This document shows positions 34,627 through 42,188 of a DNA stretch of 64,000 bases, one piece after another. The translations under genes and the position numbers were made by a program. The DNA is from Alphaproteobacteria bacterium. GTDB lineage: Bacteria > Pseudomonadota > Alphaproteobacteria > SHVV01. The DNA is taken from the NCBI GenBank assembly GCA_016869275.1, contig VGEO01000005.1, positions 1 through 64,000 on the forward strand, in the 5' to 3' direction. Position 1 is the stretch's first letter. Every line of letters starts with the position of its first letter. The notes below the pieces were generated by a model. It worked only from the letters and a program-made list of their open reading frames with translations, was not told where the DNA came from and ran no database searches.

Positions 34627-35234
34627 GGCGTTCCTCGGGGGTCGACGGCTTCTGGCTCGGGCGGGGGATGCGGATCGGGGTCGGGGTCGACCCAGACGGC
34701 CCGGCGCGCGTAAGGGACGAAGCCCATGCGCTGGTAAAGCGGCAGCGCGCGCGGATGGTCGAAAGTGTTGGTATTGACGGTGAAGCGCGCCGGCTCGGGC
34801 TTTTGCTCCCAGGCGTAGCGGACGGTCCAATTCAAGAAATAACCGCCGAGGCCGCGGCCGATGAACTCCGGCACCAAGCCGAAATAAGCGAGGTTGAAGT
34901 CCGGCGCCTTGCGGCGGTCGATCTCGGCGTAGCCGGCCGGGACGCCCTGGACGTAGAGCACGAAGATGTCGACGCTCGGGTCCTGCACGATTGCACGCAA
35001 TTCGGAATCGCGGAGCCGCTTGCAGTCGGTCCACAGCCATGGCCGGCCGACCGCATCGTAGAGATACCGATAGAACGACACCGTCGGCCGCTCGGCTCGT
35101 AACAGCGCCATCTTGAGCGCCGGCGGGTGGAGCGGCGGCAGCACCGGCCGCGCCGTCATTTCGAGGAACGTGATCGTGCATTCGAGCCGGGCGCTATTGG
35201 CGGGCTCGGGCGGCGTCCCGGGGTCGATCGTCAT
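34623..35234 (-). CDS. GNAT family N-acetyltransferase
   Basis: A 203-residue acetyltransferase. The acetyl-CoA site is the Y-F-G-LVPEFIGRGLGGYFL block (motif A, Q/RxxGxG/A as RGLGG). The downstream FTVNTNTFDHPRALPLYQRMGF is the usual motif B. A Pro/Asp-rich tail (DPDPDPHPPPEPE) ends the protein. ATG 35234 was chosen as the start after the longer frame leaves the sseA gene. Target unknown; it lies inside a sulfur amino-acid operon. Confidence 0.85.
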   Translation of the reverse strand: MTIDPGTPPEPANSARLECTITFLEMTARPVLPPLHPPALKMALLRAERPTVSFYRYLYDAVGRPWLWTDCKRLRDSELRAIVQDPSVDIFVLYVQGVPAGYAEIDRRKAPDFNLAYFGLVPEFIGRGLGGYFLNWTVRYAWEQKPEPARFTVNTNTFDHPRALPLYQRMGFVPYARRAVWVDPDPDPHPPPEPEAVDPRGTP

Positions 35235-35260
35235 GGCGGTGCGGTCGCCGGCACCGCGGC

Positions 35261-36118
35261 TCACGTCTCGATCGGCGTATCGGTGCGCCCGCCCCACTCG
35301 GTCCACGAGCCGTCATAGACCGCATTGTCGCGGTGGCCGAGGAGATGGAGGCCGAGGGTGAGGACGGTGGCGACGATCCCCGAACCGCAGCTCGTCACGA
35401 TCGGGCGCGTCAGATCGACACCGGCCGCCTTGAACGCGCGCTCGATCGCCGCCGGCGGGATCAGCGTGCCGGTCGCGGGGTCGACCAACTGCGCGTACGG
35501 GAGATTACAAGCGCCGGGCACGTGGCCGGCGCGGATGCCGGGCCGGGGCTCCGGCATTTCGGCCTTGAAGCGGGCGGTGGCTCGGGCATCGACGAACTGC
35601 TCGCGGCGCGAGGCGAGGTTCGAGCGGATATCTTCGAGCGAGCGCACCCAGCGGCGGTCGAAGGTCGCGACGAACGGCGGCGCCGCCGGCGCGGGCGCGG
35701 CGAACGGCACGCTCTCGACCGGTCGGTTCTCGGCTCGCCACTTGCGGAAGCCGCCATCGAGAACGACCACCTTATCGTGGCCGAAGGTGCAGAACTCCCA
35801 CCATAGCCGCGCGGCGCTGAAGAGCCCGTGGCCGTCGTAGCAGACGACGGTGTGGCTGTTATTGATGCCGAGCGCGGTGACGCACGCCGCGAAGGACGAG
35901 GCGTCGGGCAGCATGTGCGGGAGCGTCGTTGTCTTGTCGGCGATGGCGTCGATATCGAAGAAGCGCGCGCCGGGAATGCGCGCGGCGGCGAACTCGGCCT
36001 TGGCGTCGCGATTCTCCTGCGGCAGGTACCAGGAGCCGTCGAGGATGCGGATCGTCGGGTCGGCGAGGCGCTCGCCGAGCCAGGCGGTCGTGACCAGCGC
36101 GTGAGTGGGTGATTTCAT
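35261..36118 (-). CDS. sseA: 3-mercaptopyruvate/thiosulfate sulfurtransferase (SseA-like)
   Basis: A 285-residue two-domain rhodanese protein. The N-terminal inactive domain has ILDGSWYLPQENRDAKAEF and IPGARFFDIDAIAD. The catalytic loop in the second domain is SCGSGIVAT; the CGSG(V/I) form is that of mercaptopyruvate sulfurtransferases. The end YDGSWTEWGGRTDTPIE is typical. It transfers sulfur from 3-mercaptopyruvate, a product of cysteine, and fits its neighbours cysK and metC. Confidence 0.9.
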   Translation of the reverse strand: MKSPTHALVTTAWLGERLADPTIRILDGSWYLPQENRDAKAEFAAARIPGARFFDIDAIADKTTTLPHMLPDASSFAACVTALGINNSHTVVCYDGHGLFSAARLWWEFCTFGHDKVVVLDGGFRKWRAENRPVESVPFAAPAPAAPPFVATFDRRWVRSLEDIRSNLASRREQFVDARATARFKAEMPEPRPGIRAGHVPGACNLPYAQLVDPATGTLIPPAAIERAFKAAGVDLTRPIVTSCGSGIVATVLTLGLHLLGHRDNAVYDGSWTEWGGRTDTPIET

Positions 36119-36128
36119 GCGACATGCC

Positions 36129-36842
36129 CTAAGCAAGTTGGATGGCGACGCGGCGGTTGAGCCGGCCTTTCTTCTCGATCTTGGTCACTAGCACCGCGCC
36201 GATCTCGCCAGTGGCGCGGACGTGGGTGCCGCCGCAGGCCTGGAGGTCGCAGCCGGCCACGCGGATCAGCCGCACCCGGCCCGAGCCGGCCGGCGGCTTG
36301 ACCGACATCGTCTTCACCATCTCCGGATTGGCGGCGAGCTCGACATCGGTGATCCATTCGGCCCCGACCGCGTGGTTCTCGCGGATGAGCCGGTTCAGAT
36401 CGGCCGCGATCTTTTCCTTGTCGAGCGTCGCTTCCGGTATGTCGAAATCGAGCCGGCCCTTGCCGTCCGACACCTGCCCGCCGGTCACGGCATAGGGCAG
36501 CACCGCCGAGAGCAGATGCAAACAGGTGTGAACCCGCATGTGACGGTGGCGCCGCTCCCAATCGAGGGTCGCGGTGACTGTGGTGCCAGGGGCGGGAAGC
36601 GCGGCGCCCGGCGCCGGAACATGAAGGACGCTATCCGGCGTCTCGCCCTTGCGCGCTTCGACGATCGCGATGGTGCCGCCGGCATGGACCAGCGCGCCGC
36701 TGTCGCCGGGCTGGCCGCCGCCGGTCGGGTAGAAGACGGTGCGGTCGATCACGATCCCGCGCTCATCGGCGCGCGCCACCGTCGCTTCGCAGCTCTGGGC
36801 GTAGGGATCGTCGCGGAACACGAAGTGCGTCGCGTCCGACAT
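36129..36842 (-). CDS. Alanyl-tRNA editing protein AlaX-like
   Basis: A 237-residue free-standing editing domain that hydrolyses Ser- or Gly-tRNA(Ala). Zinc ligands are in RVHTCLHLLSAVL (HxxxH) and in the CGGTH motif (LQACGGTHVRATGE). The N-terminal IDRTVFYPTGGGQPGDSG is the glycine-rich AlaRS editing signature. It starts 2 nt after the cysK stop. It belongs to the long AlaX type but lacks the C-terminal Ala domain. Confidence 0.9.
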   Translation of the reverse strand: MSDATHFVFRDDPYAQSCEATVARADERGIVIDRTVFYPTGGGQPGDSGALVHAGGTIAIVEARKGETPDSVLHVPAPGAALPAPGTTVTATLDWERRHRHMRVHTCLHLLSAVLPYAVTGGQVSDGKGRLDFDIPEATLDKEKIAADLNRLIRENHAVGAEWITDVELAANPEMVKTMSVKPPAGSGRVRLIRVAGCDLQACGGTHVRATGEIGAVLVTKIEKKGRLNRRVAIQLA

Positions 36843-36844
36843 CG

Positions 36845-37849
36845 TCAGCCTTCGAGCCAAGCCGGGACCGGCAGGCTCTTTTCGCGCAAGAACGCGGGGT
36901 TGAAAAGTTTGCTCTGATAGCGTGTGCCGAAATCGCAGAGCAGCGTGACGATGGTCTTGCCGGGTCCGAGCTCGCGCGCGAGCCGCACCGCGCCTGCCAT
37001 GTTGATCGCGGTCGAGGTCCCCATGCACAGGCCCTCGTACTGGAGGAGATCGAAGATGTAGGGCAGCGCTTCGGCGTCGGAAATCCGATAGGCGCGGTCG
37101 ACCGGCGCGCCTTCGAGGTTCTTCGTCACGCGGCCCTGGCCGATGCCCTCGGTGATCGAGCTGCCCTCGGCTTTGAGCTCGCCGCTCGTGTAATAGCTAT
37201 AGAGCGCGGCACCGTGCGGGTCGGCGAGCGCGATCTGGACGTTCTTGTTGCGCTCCTTCAGCGCGATGCCGACGCCGGCGAGCGTTCCGCCGGTGCCGAC
37301 CGCCGAGACGAAGCCGTCGATCTTGCCGTCGAGCTGGCGCCAGATCTCGGGCCCGGTGCCCTCGATGTGGGCCTGGCGGTTGGCGACATTGTCGAACTGG
37401 TTGGCCCAGATCGCGCCGTTCGGCTCCTTGGCGGCCAGCTCCGCGGCGACGCGGCCCGAGAGCCGCACGTAGTTGTCGGGGTTCGAGTACGGCACCGCCG
37501 GCACCATGCGTACGTCGGCGCCGCAGATCTTGAGCATCGTGATCTTTTCGGCGCTTTGCGTCTCGGGGATCACGATCACGGTGCGGTAGCCGAGCGCGTT
37601 CCCGACCAGCGCCAGGCCGATCCCGGTATTGCCGGCGGTGCCTTCGACGATGACGCCTCCCGGTCTCAGGAGCCCGCGCCGCTCAGCGTCGCGGACGATG
37701 TAGAGCGCAGCGCGGTCCTTGACCGAGCTCCCGGGGTTCAAGAACTCGCACTTGCCGTAGATGTCGCAGCCGGTCGCCTCCGACACGCGCTTCAGCTTCA
37801 CGAGCGGCGTGTTGCCGATGAGGCCAATGAAATCCTGACGAACGTCCAC
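36845..37849 (-). CDS. cysK: Cysteine synthase (O-acetylserine sulfhydrylase)
   Basis: A 334-residue PLP enzyme making cysteine from O-acetylserine and sulfide. The opening IGNTPLVKLKRVSEATG, PLP lysine in NPGSSVKDRAAL, phosphate loop GTAGNTGIG and GTGGTLAGVG are all present. The substrate loop region TEGIGQGRVTKNL follows. The C-terminus (GKTIVTLLCDFGTRYQSKLF) fits the Cys2-like subgroup of cysteine synthases. Preceded by a 74-nt gap after the Nudix gene. Confidence 0.92.
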   Translation of the reverse strand: MDVRQDFIGLIGNTPLVKLKRVSEATGCDIYGKCEFLNPGSSVKDRAALYIVRDAERRGLLRPGGVIVEGTAGNTGIGLALVGNALGYRTVIVIPETQSAEKITMLKICGADVRMVPAVPYSNPDNYVRLSGRVAAELAAKEPNGAIWANQFDNVANRQAHIEGTGPEIWRQLDGKIDGFVSAVGTGGTLAGVGIALKERNKNVQIALADPHGAALYSYYTSGELKAEGSSITEGIGQGRVTKNLEGAPVDRAYRISDAEALPYIFDLLQYEGLCMGTSTAINMAGAVRLARELGPGKTIVTLLCDFGTRYQSKLFNPAFLREKSLPVPAWLEG

Positions 37850-37923
37850 GCAAAATCCACAATGCGGGAGGAAGAGGCGAGGAATGAAAATCTATCGGGC
37901 GACCCCGACCCGCGCAATGCGGC

Positions 37924-38529
37924 TCACCCCCATTTGGCGAGCATCCGCTCGCGGTTGAGCGTGAGCCACTGCAGCGCGATGATCGCCGAAGCGGCGACGA
38001 TGCGGCCGGCAGCCAGCGCCGCCATCGCCTCGGCGTAGGCGAGCGGGATCACCTTGATGTCCTCGTCGTGATCGGCGCCGAACACGCCGCCGGCGCCGCG
38101 CGCATCGACCCGGCCCGCGAACAGCGAGACGCTTTCGCTGGTCCCGCCCGGGCTCGCCAGGAACCGGCAGATCGGTTCAAGCGCGGTTAGGTCGAGTCCG
38201 GTCTCTTCCTTGACCTCGCGGTGGGCGACCGCTTCTTCGGACTCGCCCGGGTCGATGATGCCGGCGGCGATCTCGAGGAGTCGCACCGGGCCGCCACCGA
38301 CCAGTGCCGGCAGCCGCACCTGCTCGATCATCACGATGCGGTCGAGCGCCGGATCGTAGAGCAGGACGCCGACGGCGTGGCCGCGCTCGAACACTTCGCG
38401 CGTGGTCGGGCGGCTCCAGCCGCCGTTATAGAGCCGGTAGCGGAAGCGGTAGCGATCGACCCGGAAGTGTCCTTGGAACGGCGTCGTAACGTCGATCAGA
38501 TCGATGTCGTCCGATGGCGTTAGCGGCAT
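37924..38529 (-). CDS. Nudix hydrolase (ADP-ribose pyrophosphatase-like)
   Basis: A 201-residue Nudix enzyme. The Nudix box is GIIDPGESEEAVAHREVKEE followed by TGL, matching Gx5Ex7REUxEExGU. The preceding VVMIEQVRLPALVGG-like strand (IVMIEQVRLPAL) and the downstream SPGGTSE loop are typical of NudF/ADP-ribose pyrophosphatases. ATG 38529 was chosen over a start five codons upstream for lack of a ribosome site there. Probable first gene of the operon running to metC. Confidence 0.88.
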   Translation of the reverse strand: MPLTPSDDIDLIDVTTPFQGHFRVDRYRFRYRLYNGGWSRPTTREVFERGHAVGVLLYDPALDRIVMIEQVRLPALVGGGPVRLLEIAAGIIDPGESEEAVAHREVKEETGLDLTALEPICRFLASPGGTSESVSLFAGRVDARGAGGVFGADHDEDIKVIPLAYAEAMAALAAGRIVAASAIIALQWLTLNRERMLAKWG

Positions 38530-38592
38530 GGCGGTATTTCGCACGCGTGAAACGAAAGATGCCTCACGTCGATCCTGGCGGCGGGGCGTGGT

Positions 38593-38662
38593 ACCCCCAC
38601 CCGGCGCTGCGCGCCCCGCCCCCTGGAGGGGGCGGGTGAGCGTGAGGGTGGGGGTGAGGGCG
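38593..38662. repeat. GC-rich palindromic repeat copy
   Basis: CCCGCCCCCT (38615-38624) and AGGGGGCGGG (38627-38636) are perfect 10-bp arms, followed by GTGAGCGTGAGGGTGGGGG. It is a copy of the dispersed family. It lies between the Nudix gene and the 3' end of the diiron-protein operon, both on the reverse strand. Confidence 0.6.
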
Positions 38663-38685
38663 TTCGCGGCGGGGCAGTCGTCGGC

Positions 38686-39402
38686 TCAGTAGTACTGCCA
38701 GCAGTTGTACTGGTTGTAGTAGCAGTCGCCGGTGTGGATGACGGCGCGGCGCACCGCTTCCTGGGCCTGGGCGGTGGTCGCGTAGCGCGCCATCGCGGTC
38801 GGCGCGAGCGAGCCGTGCTCTTCCTCGACGTCCGAGGCGTGGACCGCGAATGACTGCATCGCCGCCTCGGAGAGGTCGTAGTGCTTGCGCAAGCCCTTCT
38901 CCAATTCGCCGAACACCAACGGGTTGATGCGCTCGGCCGCGAACGAGAGCGCCGACAGGCCCTCGACGAACGGCCGGTTGCGCATCACCACCTCGAACCA
39001 GTGTTTCAGGAGCCACGACTCCATCTTCAGGCCTTCCTTGGCGCGGCGCTTCTTGGTCCAGCCCAGCTCCCCGAGTGTGGTGTCGATCAGGCGCATGTGG
39101 CCGGCGGTTTTCGAGCTTTCGCCGTACTCCTCCTCGAGCATGTTCTCGAGGATGCCCTGGCGGAGGTCGTCGTCGGGGCACTTCGACCACAGCACGCCGA
39201 ACAGCTTGTTGGTCGGGTCGGCCCACGATGCGAACTGATGGAGCCAACCGGCGATCTGGTCCTTGGTCGCCTTGCCGCTCTTGACCGCCATCACGAACGG
39301 ATGACGGGTGCGGTCGCGCACCTTGTCGAACAGCGCTTTCTCGAGCTCGGCTACCAGCTGATCGTTGGAAACGGCCTTGGCTTTGACTTCGACGACGCCC
39401 AT
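38686..39402 (-). CDS. Heme-oxygenase-like diiron protein (CADD/PqqC type), paralogue C
   Basis: A 238-residue all-helical protein of the 'iron-containing redox enzyme'/TENA-PqqC superfamily. Candidate metal ligands are in ENMLEEEYGE, GHMRLID, FAAERINP and HASDVEEEH. The core GWLHQFASWADPTNKLFGVL is shared with its two neighbours. It ends in a Tyr-rich tail, YYNQYNCWQYY. Relatives include the self-sacrificing pABA synthase CADD, but the N-terminal half here has no Tyr in its first 40 residues. AAGGAGATC precedes the ATG. Third gene of a three-paralogue operon. Confidence 0.8.
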   Translation of the reverse strand: MGVVEVKAKAVSNDQLVAELEKALFDKVRDRTRHPFVMAVKSGKATKDQIAGWLHQFASWADPTNKLFGVLWSKCPDDDLRQGILENMLEEEYGESSKTAGHMRLIDTTLGELGWTKKRRAKEGLKMESWLLKHWFEVVMRNRPFVEGLSALSFAAERINPLVFGELEKGLRKHYDLSEAAMQSFAVHASDVEEEHGSLAPTAMARYATTAQAQEAVRRAVIHTGDCYYNQYNCWQYY

Positions 39403-39454
39403 CGGGATCTCCTTGCCTATCGTTCCTGCGCTGCGGCCGGCGCGGACGCGGGAC

Positions 39455-40243
39455 TCAGTAATAATTCCAGACGTTGTACTGGTTGTAATAGACGTCGGCG
39501 GTGTGCGTCACCGCGAAGCGGACCCCGTCCTGCGCCTGCTTGGTGGTGGCGTAGCGGCGCATCGCGATCGGCCCCAAGGAACCGTGCTCTTCCTCGACAT
39601 GCGAGGCGTGCACCGAGACCGAACGCAGGCCGTCCTCGGTCAGCCGGTAGTGTTTGCGCAGGCCCTTCTCCAGAAGCGCGAACACGAACGGGTTCATGCG
39701 CTCGGCGGTGAACGAGGTCGCCGCCAGCGACTCGACGATCGGGCGGTTCCTGATCACGACCTCGATCCAGTGCTTCTGCAGGCACGACTCGGGCTTGATC
39801 TCGTCGGCTTCCTGTTTCTTCTTGCTCCAGCCCAGTTCCACGAGCGTCTTGTCGATCAGCCGCATGTGGCCCGCGGTCTTCGAGAACTCGCCATACTCTT
39901 CTTCGAGCATGTTTTCGAGGATGCCCTGGCGCAGGTCATCGTCCGGGCAGCGCGCCCACATCACCCCGAACAGCTTGTTCGAGGGGTCGGCCCACAGCGC
40001 GAATTGATGCAGCCAGCCGGCGATTTGGTTATTGGTCGCCTTGCCGGCCAGGACCGCCTGCACGAACGGGTGCTTGGTACGGTCGCGCGCCTTCTGGTGG
40101 ATGATCGCGTCGAGTTCCTGGGTCAGTTCCTCGGTGCTGACGGCACCGACCGCGCGGACGATCGTTGGGGCATTGCGCGCCGGCGCGGTCCGTTTCGCGC
40201 TTTTCTTACTGGGGGCTTTCTTCTTCGCCGCTTTCTTGGCCAT
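39455..40243 (-). CDS. Heme-oxygenase-like diiron protein (CADD/PqqC type), paralogue B
   Basis: A 262-residue paralogue. It carries an extra Lys/Ala-rich N-terminal extension (AKKAAKKKAPSKKSAKRTAP) not found on the other two, possibly for nucleic-acid or surface binding. The shared core has GWLHQFALWADPSNKLFGVM, ENMLEEEYGEFSKTAGHMRL, SFTAERMNP and HASHVEEEH. Here the Asp of HASD is replaced by His. The tail is YYNQYNVWNYY. GGAG lies upstream of the ATG. Middle gene of the operon. Confidence 0.8.
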   Translation of the reverse strand: MAKKAAKKKAPSKKSAKRTAPARNAPTIVRAVGAVSTEELTQELDAIIHQKARDRTKHPFVQAVLAGKATNNQIAGWLHQFALWADPSNKLFGVMWARCPDDDLRQGILENMLEEEYGEFSKTAGHMRLIDKTLVELGWSKKKQEADEIKPESCLQKHWIEVVIRNRPIVESLAATSFTAERMNPFVFALLEKGLRKHYRLTEDGLRSVSVHASHVEEEHGSLGPIAMRRYATTKQAQDGVRFAVTHTADVYYNQYNVWNYY

Positions 40244-40276
40244 CGCCGTGCTCCGTTTTCTTGCGGTCGTCTCGGC

Positions 40277-40999
40277 TCAGTAATATTGCCAGACGTTGTA
40301 CTGCTGATAGTACATCTCGGCGGTGTGCTTGACCGAGAAGCGGATGCGCTCCTGATCGTAGGCCGAGACGCCGTAGCGCTGGATCGCCATCGGCCCCAGG
40401 CTCGCGTGCTCTTCTTCGACGTCGGACGCGTGCACGGCGACCGACTGCAGCGCCGTTTCGCTCAACTTGTAGTGCTTGCGCAGGCCCTTCTCGATCTTGG
40501 CGAACACTTTTTGGTTCATGCGCTCGGCGGTGAACGAGGTGGCGCAGATCGCCTCGACGAACGGCCGCCGGGTCATGATGCACTCGAACCAGTGATGCAG
40601 CGCCCACGACTCGTAGCGCTTGGGATCGTTGGCGCGGCGCTTCTTGTCCCAGCCGATCGCATCGAGGGTGCGGTTGATCAATTCGACGTGGCCGGCGATC
40701 CCCGACTGGTAGCCGTGCTCTTCCTCGCGCATGTTTTCGAGGATGCCTTCGCGGATGTCGTCGTCGGGGCAGTTCGCCCACATCTCGCCCAGATACTTGT
40801 TGCAAGGGTCGGCCCAGGACGCGAATTGGTGGATCCAGCCGGCGAACTGGTCGAGCGTGGCGGTGCCGTTTTCGACTGCCAGAACAAAGGGATGGTAGAT
40901 GCGGTTGCGCTCAGGCGCATCGACGATGTCTTCCAATTCTTTGATGAAAACGTCGTAGGGAAGGGCCTTGCGATCCTCGATCTTTTCGGCGACGGCCAT
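40277..40999 (-). CDS. Heme-oxygenase-like diiron protein (CADD/PqqC type), paralogue A
   Basis: A 240-residue paralogue and first gene of the operon. ATG 40999 follows AGGAG; an upstream in-frame extension has no such site. Shared blocks are GWIHQFASWADPCNKYLGEM, ENMREEEHGYQSGIAGHVEL, SFTAERMNQKVF and HASDVEEEH. Unlike the others it has Tyr residues in the N-terminal region (LPYDVF, NRIYHPF). The tail is YYQQYNVWQYY. Divergent from the fliG-like gene. Confidence 0.8.
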   Translation of the reverse strand: MAVAEKIEDRKALPYDVFIKELEDIVDAPERNRIYHPFVLAVENGTATLDQFAGWIHQFASWADPCNKYLGEMWANCPDDDIREGILENMREEEHGYQSGIAGHVELINRTLDAIGWDKKRRANDPKRYESWALHHWFECIMTRRPFVEAICATSFTAERMNQKVFAKIEKGLRKHYKLSETALQSVAVHASDVEEEHASLGPMAIQRYGVSAYDQERIRFSVKHTAEMYYQQYNVWQYY

Positions 41000-41194
41000 C
41001 GGGCAACTCCTGAGCAATGGGATCGGCCATCCTAGGGCTTCGGGTCGGGCCCCGACAAGTCCGGCGAATAGCCCTAAGTCGGCCACCGGTAAGGGGCAAA
41101 TTCTGCCGCGTTAACCGAAACTTTCCGAATGCGGGGCGATAACCGGGGCGTGCCGAAGGTCTTTTTCTCCGAGCTTTGAGGGGTAACGAGGGGA

Positions 41195-42073
41195 ATGCTG
41201 AACAAATCGACGTCTCCGACCATGAGCGGCGCCGAAAAGGCGGCCGTGGTCATGCTGGCGCTCAACAACGGGCAGTCCGTCAACCTGCTCGCGCGCATGA
41301 AGGAAACCGAAATCCAGGAAATTTCCGCCGCGATGGCAAAGATCGGCGTGATGAAGTCGGCCGCCGTCGAAAATGTCCTGGGCGAGTTCGTGAGCCGCTC
41401 GCCGTTGGCCGGCCAAGACGAGCCGGCGCCCGCGCCGGGAGCCGCGCTGCCGCAATTGCTGGCAGGGATCGAAGACGAACGCTTGGCTGCGTATCTCGAA
41501 AGCGAGTATCCGCAGACGATCGCCGTCGTGCTCTCGCAGCTGCCGCGCTCGCGCTCGGCGCGCCTGATCCAGCTCTTGCCGACCGAGGTCAGCGCCGACG
41601 TCATGAGCCGCATGCTGACGATGGGCGAGGTCAAGCCGGTGGTGATCGCTTCGGTCGAAAAGGCGCTCAAAGCCGAACTCGAGCGCGGGTTGCCCAAGCG
41701 CCGGCGCGGAACCATGGCGCCGGTCGCCCCGACGGCGGCGCCGGAAACCGCGACCCTGCGGCCCAAATCCGCGACCGCCATGATCACCTTCAACGACCTC
41801 TCGAAGCTCGACGATCCCAGCGTCCGCACCCTGATCGGGGCGGTCGACCGCGCCATGCTGGCACTCGCGCTCAAGGGCGCGTCGGACAGCCTTCGCGATC
41901 GCGTCGCCCTCGGCATGACGCCGCGTGCGGCGCAGATTTTGCGCAGCGCGATCGATAGTTTGGGACCGGTCCGCTTGCGCGACGTCGATGTCGCCCAGGC
42001 CGCGATCGTCGCGACCGCGAGCCGGCTCGCGGCCTCGGGTGCGATCGCTTTCGCCCGGATCGCGCGCAACTAA
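41195..42073 (+). CDS. FliG-like flagellar motor switch protein, isolated
   Basis: A 292-residue protein with all three FliG parts: N-terminal (SGAEKAAVVMLALNNGQSVN), middle (LESEYPQTIAVVLSQLP, matching the EHPQ motif with Tyr for His) and C-terminal (FNDLSKLDDPSVRTLIGAVD, ALKGASDSLRDRV, GPVRLRDVDVAQ), the torque-generating domain. It is shorter than typical FliG (about 330-345), and the EEI-type charged residues of the C domain should be checked. GAGGGG precedes ATG. No other flagellar gene is near. Confidence 0.85.
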   Translation: MLNKSTSPTMSGAEKAAVVMLALNNGQSVNLLARMKETEIQEISAAMAKIGVMKSAAVENVLGEFVSRSPLAGQDEPAPAPGAALPQLLAGIEDERLAAYLESEYPQTIAVVLSQLPRSRSARLIQLLPTEVSADVMSRMLTMGEVKPVVIASVEKALKAELERGLPKRRRGTMAPVAPTAAPETATLRPKSATAMITFNDLSKLDDPSVRTLIGAVDRAMLALALKGASDSLRDRVALGMTPRAAQILRSAIDSLGPVRLRDVDVAQAAIVATASRLAASGAIAFARIARN

Positions 42074-42188
42074 CCGCTCAACGCTCGCGCAACCCCCGTG
42101 TGGGTCGGCCCGCGCGGGGGTTTCGTCGTTCGAGGGGTGTGGCGCCGAGCCGCGCCCGCGGGTACAAACGCAACCGCGGGGGCGGCAG

